DNA from: Methylobacterium sp.
GTDB taxonomy: Bacteria; Pseudomonadota; Alphaproteobacteria; Rhizobiales; Beijerinckiaceae
DNA length: 14,674 nucleotides
Reading direction: 5' to 3'
Assembly (NCBI GenBank): GCA_020252865.1
Contig: JADCCH010000391.1
Coordinates: 1-14,674, forward strand
This document shows, in pieces, positions 9,717 to 14,674 of the stretch. Each line of letters opens with the position of its first letter. Within the stretch, counting starts at the first letter, position 1. Both the position numbers and the translations under genes were made by a program. The notes below the pieces were generated by a model, which saw only the letters and a list, made by a program, of their open reading frames with translations, ran no database searches and had not been told where the DNA came from.

Positions 9717-11096
9717 TCATTTCTTTACATCATTCCAGAATTCGACAAGTTTCGCAGCAAGGCGGGCCGCTTGCGGTTCGCCGCCTTCCGGGCGCCCGGC
9801 GCGGGCTGTCGGCGTCCAGCCATAAATGTCGAAATGGGCGTAGGAACGCGTATTCCGGACGAATTCCCTCAGGAAAACAGCTGCCGTAATGGCTCCGGCG
9901 AAGCCTCCGGAGGAAACATTGTTGATATCGGCCGATTTCGAATCGAGCATCGTGCGATAGAGTTTCCAGAGCGGAAGACGCCAGACCGGATCATTCTCGA
10001 CCCGCCCGATGCGAGAAATTGCATCGGCCAGTTCGTCGTCATCGGTAAAGAAAGGCGGAAGATCCGGCCCCAGCGCCACGCGGGCAGCCCCGGTCAACGT
10101 GGCAAAATTGAAAAGAAGATCGGGTTTCTCCTCGTCCGCCAGGGTCAACGCATCGCAGAGGATCAGTCGGCCCTCGGCATCGGTATTGCCGATCTCGATC
10201 GTGGTCCCCGCGCGAGAACGATAGATGTCTCCGGGCCGGAAGGCCGGAGCGGAAACCGAATTCTCGACAATCGGGAGAAGGACCCGCAGCCGCACCGGCA
10301 GTTGCAGGCCCATGATGATCTCGGCTGCGGCCAGGGCGGCTGCGGCGCCGCCCATGTCCTTCTTCATCAGCAGCATGGAATTCTCGGGCTTGAGGTTCAG
10401 CCCGCCCGTATCGAACACCACGCCCTTGCCCACGAGGGTGACCTTGGGGGCGCGCGGATCACCCCAGGTCAGATCGACGAGACGGGGAGCATGCGCCGAA
10501 GCGGCACCGACGGCATGGATCATGGGCAGGTTTTCGGCCAGCAATTCATCGCCGACGATCTCGCGCAGTTCGGCGCGGAAGCGCTCGCCCAGCTCGCGGG
10601 CGGCGTGGGCCAGAGCTTCGGTCGTGAGGTCATTCGCAGGGCGATTGATGAGATCGCGGCCCGCTGAAACCGCCTCGGCGACCAGCCGGGCGCGAGCGAT
10701 ATCCGCGCCGGCAAGGGGCTGGAGGGAAACAGCCTCGCGCGCGACCGTCTTGAAGCGGTCGAAGCGATATTGTCCCAGATGGAAGCCCGTGAGCGCGAGG
10801 GTGGGGTTCTCGATCCGGCCCTCCACCCGCCAGAGCCCGGCGGGAAGATCGGTCGCGAGCTTGCCCAGAAGGAAGGGCTGCTCGACCAAGCCCTCATCGC
10901 TGCCGATGCCGAGCAGGGCAACGCCGGCCGCGCCTGTCTCTCCCGGAAGAACAAGGAGGCGACCCGCCATCGGCTTGAAGCCCACGCTGGCCGCATAGCT
11001 GCGTGCCATGGGTGGCAGCGTCTCCTGCAAGGTGGGCCAGCCGGCCTCGCTGACAAGATGGACGAGGCGAACAGGCAGGGAAGAGGGCTGGCTCAT
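9717..11096 (-). CDS. Leucyl aminopeptidase family protein (M17, PepA/PepB-like)
   Basis: M17 aminopeptidases are hexameric two-metal enzymes that remove N-terminal residues from cytoplasmic peptides. The 459-residue protein has a variable N-terminal domain (1-160) and a catalytic C-terminal domain. All metal and catalytic residues known from E. coli PepA are present: Lys224 and Asp229 in GKGVVFDTGG, Asp247 in KKDMGG, and Asp306, Glu308 and Arg310 in the NTDAEGRL signature. It has no signal peptide. ATG 11096 is chosen; TTG at 11108 is an in-frame alternative, and neither has a clear Shine-Dalgarno sequence. It lies upstream of marR on the same strand, but the 127-bp gap with its own promoter-like signal suggests partly separate transcription. 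Together with the NlpC/P60 gene it could complete breakdown of cell-wall peptides. The PepA/PepB subtype is not resolved. Confidence 0.94.
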   Translation of the reverse strand: MSQPSSLPVRLVHLVSEAGWPTLQETLPPMARSYAASVGFKPMAGRLLVLPGETGAAGVALLGIGSDEGLVEQPFLLGKLATDLPAGLWRVEGRIENPTLALTGFHLGQYRFDRFKTVAREAVSLQPLAGADIARARLVAEAVSAGRDLINRPANDLTTEALAHAARELGERFRAELREIVGDELLAENLPMIHAVGAASAHAPRLVDLTWGDPRAPKVTLVGKGVVFDTGGLNLKPENSMLLMKKDMGGAAAALAAAEIIMGLQLPVRLRVLLPIVENSVSAPAFRPGDIYRSRAGTTIEIGNTDAEGRLILCDALTLADEEKPDLLFNFATLTGAARVALGPDLPPFFTDDDELADAISRIGRVENDPVWRLPLWKLYRTMLDSKSADINNVSSGGFAGAITAAVFLREFVRNTRSYAHFDIYGWTPTARAGRPEGGEPQAARLAAKLVEFWNDVKK

Positions 11097-11147
11097 GAGG
11101 CTTTGCAATCGCTGGAGGGATCGGGAATCCGGAAAGGATCAGGCTTC

Positions 11148-11162
11148 TTAACCGCAGATTAG
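11148..11162. promoter_or_regulatory. CtrA-like binding motif in divergent intergenic region
   Basis: TTAA (11148-11151), seven bases, then TTAG (11159-11162) matches 7 of 8 fixed positions of the alphaproteobacterial CtrA box TTAA-N7-TTAA. A further TTAACC follows at 11165. It sits between the diverging M17 gene and TPR lipoprotein gene, 52 bp from the first ATG and about 90 bp from the second. Short AT-rich motifs occur by chance, but this one is in otherwise GC-rich DNA. Confidence 0.3.
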
Positions 11163-11252
11163 GGTTAACCAGTTATTCCTGAGCCGTGAAGTGGGCAGCG
11201 CGCGTCCGGAAGATGAAAGTCTCGCGCCACCCCCGCTGGAAGGAAATTTTCA

Positions 11253-12011
11253 ATGCCGAACCGGATGGGGCCCATCATGCCCGGCAAAAGAGGCGCCGCT
11301 TCGCGCGCGGTGAAGAGCCATTTTAGCGCCATCCTGCCGGCTCTCGCCATCGCCCTGGCCGCCAGCGGGTGTTCCAGCCAGCTTGGCCAGTTCACCGGAT
11401 CGCTGCGCGATGTGGGCAGGCCAAGCGCGCCGGCCGAGGCCGGAACTGCGAATATCGAGAGCCTCGCTCTCCGCTATGATGCCAATCCTGGCGACAAGGC
11501 TGTTTCCATTGCCTATGGCGGCGCCCTGAGGGCTCGCGGCCAGTTCCAGCAGGCGGCTGCGGTGCTGCAACGCGCCTCGATCGTGAATGTGGGCGACAAG
11601 GAAGTGGCCGCCGCCTATGGCCGGGCGCTGGGCGATGTCGGCCGTTTCGATGAGGCGATGCGTGTGCTGAGCCAGGCGCATTCGGCTGACCGCCCGGATT
11701 GGCGGGTGCTGTCGAGCCAGGGTGTGGTGTCGGACCAGATGGGCCAGCACAGCCGGGCCCGGGAATTCTACGCCGAAGCCCTCAAGATCGTGCCGGATAA
11801 CCCCAGCGTGCTCTCGAATCTTGGCCTCTCCTACCTGCTGACGCGCGATGTCGCCAAGGCCGAGGAAATGCTGGCCCGCGCCGCGAGCATGCCGAATGCC
11901 GATCCGCGCATCACTGCGAATCTCACGATGGTGCGCGGCCTGCGCAGCCAGGCAGGTGCCGCCCCGGCAACCCGCCCGGCGGCGCCCAAAGCATCACCCG
12001 CACAGCGCTGA
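11253..12011 (+). CDS. TPR-repeat lipoprotein, TadD-like
   Basis: This is a predicted outer-membrane or periplasmic lipoprotein with a helical TPR scaffold, resembling TadD, a partner in tight-adherence pilus assembly. Residues 1-40 are a long lipoprotein signal with basic residues, the hydrophobic stretch FSAILPALAIALAASG and a lipobox cysteine at Cys40. Four consecutive 34-residue TPR units follow at 81-114, 115-148, 149-182 and 183-216; the last, with SNLGLSYLL and AKAEEMLARA, is most typical. The tail is rich in Ala and Pro. ATG 11253 is supported by AAGGAAA about 8 nt upstream; ATG 11277 would also keep the signal. No other tad genes are visible within the window, so a pilus role is uncertain; it may be a stand-alone TPR lipoprotein. 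Confidence 0.82.
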   Translation: MPNRMGPIMPGKRGAASRAVKSHFSAILPALAIALAASGCSSQLGQFTGSLRDVGRPSAPAEAGTANIESLALRYDANPGDKAVSIAYGGALRARGQFQQAAAVLQRASIVNVGDKEVAAAYGRALGDVGRFDEAMRVLSQAHSADRPDWRVLSSQGVVSDQMGQHSRAREFYAEALKIVPDNPSVLSNLGLSYLLTRDVAKAEEMLARAASMPNADPRITANLTMVRGLRSQAGAAPATRPAAPKASPAQR

Positions 12012-12131
12012 ACGCGCAGTCGCTTGAACAAGCTCAGGGCCACGCGACCAGGGCAAAGGTCCCACACCGATGCGAACCCCATCAACCCCAAGGACTCTCG
12101 TTTTGACCGAGGGACAACCGGGGGCCAGGAT

Positions 12132-12148
12132 CGGAGGAGCGATTCTTG
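12132..12148 (+). promoter_or_regulatory. Strong ribosome binding site that selects a TTG start
   Basis: CGGAGGAG lies 6-8 nt before TTG at 12146. The next in-frame ATG (12182) has no purine-rich stretch before it and would cut the hydrophobic N-terminal segment in two. The TTG is therefore the better start for the hydrolase gene. Confidence 0.65.
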
Positions 12149-13147
12149 AGGATCAGGCTTGGCCTGCTGGTTATTCTATTCATGCTCGTTGCAGCCGGCG
12201 GGATCGCATGGCTCGGCATCGATCGCGGCGGCCGGTTTGCCCTTGCCGAGCGTGTCGAAAATGCGTTGCGCCTGCCCTTCGAGGGAACTGACATTCCCGC
12301 GGGCGAAATGGCCCCGGCTCAAAAGGCGCGGCATGTTCCGGCCCAGCGCCTTGCGCCGCTTGTCGTGGACTTGCATTCGTGGATGACCGCCGAAACCCAG
12401 CTTTCCGGCCAGCCGGAGGCATTGGTCACCGCCGTGCGCCGCGCCGGGTGGAACTACATTCGCCCTGCCTTGCTTGGTCCAAACGGAAACCCCGATGGAT
12501 GTTGCGGAGAACGCGTGATCGCCGCGATCGAGGTCGCAATCCGTCATGCACGCCAGAATGGACCTGTGCTTGAGGATGCAATCTTCGTGGTTGGCGAATC
12601 AGGCGGCGGCTTTTCCGCGCTTTGCTTCCTGCTCGGCAGCACCATGCCGGTTCGCGGTGTTTTCGCCTGGGCTGGCATCACCGATCTGGTGGCCTGGCAT
12701 CGGGAGCAGGCGGGGACCCGCTATGCTGAGGGGATCGAGCGCTGCACCGGCAGCAAGGATCAGTTGAACGTCAGCGAAGCGCTCCGCCGCTCGCCCGCGC
12801 ATATGGCCATTGTCCGGCATGGCAATTACCCGGTCATTCGCCTTTACGCGGGAATTCACGACGGCTGGCGTGGGGCCACGCCGATCACCCATTCCATCGA
12901 CTTCTTCAATCGGGTCGCGTCGCAATGGGAGCCCGCCAAGGTCATCTCGGCTCCGGAAATCCTTGCCCTTTTGCGACGCTCTGCACCGGGCGGGGCGGAA
13001 CAACCTCTTGCATCGAAGCAACCGGTGCATTTCCTTCGTGAAGCCGGCCCGATGCGGCTGGTGATCTATGAAGGCGCGCACGAAATGCTAACGGCACAGG
13101 TCATTGCCGACATCCGCGAAATCGCTGGAACAGCCCTTCCGCCCTGA
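12146..13147 (+). CDS. Membrane-anchored alpha/beta-hydrolase (prolyl-oligopeptidase-like) of unknown substrate
   Basis: The 333-residue protein has an N-terminal membrane segment (about 5-24, LGLLVILFMLVAAGGIAWLG) and then a probable periplasmic alpha/beta-hydrolase domain. A plausible complete triad is visible: nucleophile Ser152 in GESGGG, Asp239 in GIHDGW and His312 in YEGAHEM, in the usual order and spacing. Other segments are VVDLHSW near residue 74, a cysteine pair in DGCCGER and WAGITDLVAWH. The fold suggests a serine esterase or peptidase of the S9 type, but I do not recognise the exact family and give no substrate. It starts with TTG, supported by a strong ribosome binding site. It lies 134 bp after the TPR gene on the same strand and may or may not be co-transcribed. 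The IS element begins 88 bp downstream. Confidence 0.75.
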   Translation: MRIRLGLLVILFMLVAAGGIAWLGIDRGGRFALAERVENALRLPFEGTDIPAGEMAPAQKARHVPAQRLAPLVVDLHSWMTAETQLSGQPEALVTAVRRAGWNYIRPALLGPNGNPDGCCGERVIAAIEVAIRHARQNGPVLEDAIFVVGESGGGFSALCFLLGSTMPVRGVFAWAGITDLVAWHREQAGTRYAEGIERCTGSKDQLNVSEALRRSPAHMAIVRHGNYPVIRLYAGIHDGWRGATPITHSIDFFNRVASQWEPAKVISAPEILALLRRSAPGGAEQPLASKQPVHFLREAGPMRLVIYEGAHEMLTAQVIADIREIAGTALPP

Positions 13148-13234
13148 TATCGACAAACCTTATGGATGCGGCATGGGCCTGACATGGCCCCTCTGACCTC
13201 CTGCAGCTTGACGTTCGTTCCGCCCGTATCTGCA

Positions 13235-13264
13235 CTGCTACCGGTTTTCTGGACACCGAGTTTA
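13235..13264 (+). repeat. Left terminal inverted repeat of the IS3-family element
   Basis: The 30-bp end begins CTGCTACCGGTTT and matches the reverse complement of the right end at 23 of 30 positions, including CCGGTTT and TGGAC blocks. The exact outer base could be 13236, which would give the TG terminus usual in IS3 elements. Confidence 0.75.
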
Positions 13265-13291
13265 GGTGTTCCATGAAGCGGGAGGTGGCAT

Positions 13292-13582
13292 ATGCAGCGA
13301 AGATGGTTTGGGCGTGAGTTCAAGGTCGAGGCGGTTCGCCTGATCAGGGAACGCGATGTGAGCGTCGCCCAGGCGGCGCGCGATCTGGATGTTCACGGGA
13401 ATGTCCTTCGCAAATGGGTGAAGGAATTGGCCGCCGATCCAGGGCAGACCTTCCCCGGGCATGGCCAGATGAAGCCCGAGCAGCTCGAGATCGAGAAGCT
13501 GCGGCGGGAAGTCGCCAAGCTCAAGGCGGAGCGCGACATCCTGGAAAAGGCCGCAGCCTGCTTCGCGAGGGACGTGACATGA
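13292..13582 (+). CDS. IS3-family transposase OrfA (helix-turn-helix protein)
   Basis: OrfA supplies DNA binding to the IS terminal repeats and, fused to OrfB by frameshifting, gives the active transposase in IS3-type elements. The 96-residue protein has a helix-turn-helix in the first 45 residues (REFKVEAVRLI, AQAARDLDVHGNVLRKWVKE) and a coiled-coil/leucine-zipper segment at about 62-90 (QLEIEKLRREVAKLKAERDILEKA). A ribosome binding site GGGAGGTGG precedes ATG 13292. Its TGA overlaps the orfB ATG (ATGA), and orfB is in the -1 frame. An AAAAG stretch at about 13544-13548 could be the slippery site. The frame is intact. Confidence 0.9.
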   Translation: MQRRWFGREFKVEAVRLIRERDVSVAQAARDLDVHGNVLRKWVKELAADPGQTFPGHGQMKPEQLEIEKLRREVAKLKAERDILEKAAACFARDVT

Positions 13583-14475
13583 GGTTCGCGTTCATTGCGA
13601 AGCACCGGGGGATCTGGCCCCTCTCGTCGTTGCCGTGCAACGACTGTCGGCAAGGGCTGGGCATGGCTTTGCGAAGCGCTGGACGTATCGCGGTCGGGCT
13701 TCCACGCCTGGCTTATCCGAGCGCCGAGCAAGCGTAGCCGCGACGATGAAGAGATCGGTGCGAAGGTGCGGGAGAGCTTTATCGGTTCTGCCCGCACCTA
13801 TGGTGCAAGGCGGGTCTGGCGCGACGTGCTTGCGGCAGGGATCACTGCGGCCTGCATCGCATCGAGCGGCTGATGAAGGCGCAGGCGCTGCGTGCGAGGC
13901 CGCGCCGACGTGGTCTTCCGAAGGATGAAGGGCCGCGTTCGACGATCGCACCGAACACGCTCGACCGTGAGTTCCACGCCGAGCGGCCGAACCAGCGCTG
14001 GATCGCAGACTTCACTTACATCTGGACCGCCGAGGGTTGGCTCTACGTGGCCGCCGTCATCGACCTGTTCTCCCGACGCGTGGTGGGCTGGTCAATGAAG
14101 GCGGAGATGACGGCTCAACTTGTCACCGACGCGCTCATCATGGCGATCTGGCGCAGGGGCAAGCCCGACGCACTACTCCACCACTCGGATCAGGGCAGCC
14201 AATATGCCAGCGAGCAGTTCCAGAAGCTGATGGCCGAGAATGGTGTGCAATGCTCGATGAGCCGATCCGGCAATGTCTGGGACAACGCCGCCATGGAGAG
14301 CTTCTTCTCCTCGCTCAAGACCGAGCGGATCAGGGGCAGGGTCTACCGGACGCGCAACGAGGCCCGGGCGGATGTGTTCGACTGCATCGAGAGGTTCTAC
14401 AATGCCGTCCGCAGGCACTCGACCATCGGCTATCTCAGCCCGGATGAGTTCGAGCGGAAGGACGGATTAGCTTAA
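13579..14475 (+). pseudogene. IS3-family transposase OrfB, disrupted by two compensating frame changes
   Basis: OrfB is the DDE integrase of the IS. It starts MRFAFIAKHRGIWP in one frame, continues from about 13664 as WLCEALDVSRSGFHAWL in the next frame, and returns to the first frame near 13840-13850 (GLHRIERLMKAQALRARP), reading on to TAA at 14475. The first change falls at a segment of about 37 extra bases (within 13621-13663). The second looks like a single lost base in GGGATCACTGCGG. The catalytic core in the last part is intact: Asp in WIADFTYIW, Asp in LHHSDQGSQY and Glu in NAAMESFFSSLK. The N-terminal HTH_21-type region is broken, so full-length transposase should not be made. A 200-residue catalytic fragment from ATG 13873 remains open. 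Confidence 0.88.
13626..13644. repeat. Perfect hairpin within the extra segment of orfB
   Basis: GTCGTTGC (13626-13633), loop CGT (13634-13636), GCAACGAC (13637-13644): 8-bp perfect arms with a 3-nt loop. It lies inside the stretch of about 37 bases that breaks orfB and may be part of a small palindromic insertion. Confidence 0.7.
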
Positions 14476-14501
14476 CTGTGCGTCCATGAAACCGGCAGCA
14501 G
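14472..14501 (-). repeat. Right terminal inverted repeat of the IS3-family element
   Basis: Read on the minus strand it begins CTGCTGCCGGTTT and matches the left end at 23 of 30 positions. It overlaps the orfB stop codon by four bases. Confidence 0.75.
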
Positions 14502-14509
14502 GCCAAATG

Positions 14510-14528
14510 TGGTGCCCAGGAGAGGATT
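14510..14528 (-). other. tRNA 3'-end fragment (tRNA-Leu-like), probable integration attachment site
   Basis: On the minus strand the 19 bases AATCCTCTCCTGGGCACCA fit tRNA positions 58-76: end of the T-loop, T-stem 3' strand CCTCT, acceptor 3' strand CCTGGGC, discriminator A and CCA. The complementary 5' acceptor would be GCCCAGG, as in many alphaproteobacterial tRNA-Leu genes (recalled, not searched). The rest of a tRNA is absent; 5' of the fragment the sequence is unrelated and soon AT-rich. Such a fragment is what a tyrosine-recombinase element leaves at its far end after inserting in a tRNA gene. It could also be a tRNA remnant. Confidence 0.55.
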
Positions 14529-14674
14529 GCGCGGCCACGTTTGTAATTATCTGATATTAAATTATTTTTTAAGGCGCTCAAGAAAAATGTTACACAGTCC
14601 TGTAGCTCAGTTTAGGCGGAGCGGGTAACCGCAGAGTGTGTGGCTGGATTGCCGACTGGTTTTGGGGTCAGTCA
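14529..14674. other. AT-rich, gene-free right edge, possible start of an integrated element
   Basis: Composition changes abruptly: 14541-14597 is dominated by A and T (TTGTAATTATC, TATTAAATTATTTTTTAA), unlike the GC-rich DNA to the left. No coding frame is convincing. At 14603-14632 are a tRNA D-arm-like hairpin (GCTC...GAGC) and an overlapping GCGG-GTAA-CCGC hairpin, but no full tRNA can be folded. The window ends before the context becomes clear. Confidence 0.4.

Larger units (their letters stand above)
13235..14501 (+). mobile_element. IS3-family insertion sequence, degenerate, about 1267 bp
   Basis: The element contains orfA (13292-13582) and a frameshifted orfB (13579-14475), bounded by imperfect inverted repeats. 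The size is normal for the family. No exact target-site duplication is seen; the three flanking bases are GCA on the left and GCC on the right. Loss of the duplication and of the orfB frame both indicate an old copy. It lies between the hydrolase gene and a tRNA 3'-end fragment and interrupts no recognisable gene. Confidence 0.88.

Noticed and set aside
9771..10667. A 298-codon plus-strand frame
   Set aside because: It is antisense to the M17 aminopeptidase, which has all catalytic residues; no homology is recognised.
12103..12131. Promoter TTGACC/CAGGAT for the hydrolase
   Set aside because: The -10 is poor (3 of 6), and the transcript would start downstream of the ribosome binding site at 12132.
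13160..13190. Terminator after the hydrolase gene
   Set aside because: GGGCC-TGACAT-GGCCC forms only a 5-bp stem with no T-run after it on either strand.
14557..14572. CtrA box in the AT-rich edge
   Set aside because: TTAA and TTAA are separated by 8 bases, not 7, and the region is so AT-rich that chance matches are likely.
14594..14674. A functional tRNA gene on the plus strand
   Set aside because: Only the D-arm can be formed; the candidate 5' acceptor AGTCCTG has no matching 3' strand and no anticodon stem folds before the window ends.

Overview
The window is GC-rich DNA whose gene content points to an alphaproteobacterium, probably Hyphomicrobiales or a nearby order. The evidence is a MaeB malic enzyme with a phosphotransacetylase-like tail, a HrpB helicase, a DUF1194 protein, a TadD-like TPR lipoprotein and a possible CtrA-type box. 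This placement is an inference from gene families, not a phylogeny.

Layout. Bases 1-2380 hold most of mutS on the minus strand; its 3' end lies off the left edge. Diverging from it is a plus-strand pair, maeB (2576-4861) and hrpB (4861-7335), joined by a one-base TGATG overlap. A 32-bp tandem repeat (7311-7395) sits where hrpB meets the convergent minus-strand cluster. Two of its copies read as intrinsic terminators for that cluster. In transcription order the cluster is a MarR-type regulator (9589-9224), a cytoplasmic NlpC/P60 peptidase (9192-8302) and an exported DUF1194/VWA protein (8237-7395). Behind it on the same strand is an M17 leucyl aminopeptidase (11096-9717), so two enzymes that could break down peptides, including cell-wall peptides, lie side by side. 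From a shared intergenic region with a CtrA-like motif, the plus strand then carries a TPR lipoprotein (11253-12011) and a membrane-anchored alpha/beta-hydrolase with a TTG start (12146-13147).

Right end. Bases 13235-14501 are a degenerate IS3-family insertion sequence. OrfA is intact. OrfB is broken by two compensating frame changes, the first at an apparent extra segment of about 37 bp that contains a perfect 8-bp-arm hairpin. Eight bases beyond the IS is a 19-nt piece identical to the 3' end (positions 58-76) expected of a tRNA with a GCCCAGG acceptor strand, as in tRNA-Leu, without the rest of the tRNA. The base composition then turns sharply AT-rich. This looks like the distal attachment site of an integrated element whose body lies to the right of the window.

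Most of the window is ordinary chromosome. The points most worth a second look are the possible island boundary at 14510-14528, the terminator repeat seeded from the hrpB stop region, the damaged IS, and the regulatory motifs near marR and the TPR gene. I found no convincing new multi-gene defence or biosynthetic system.
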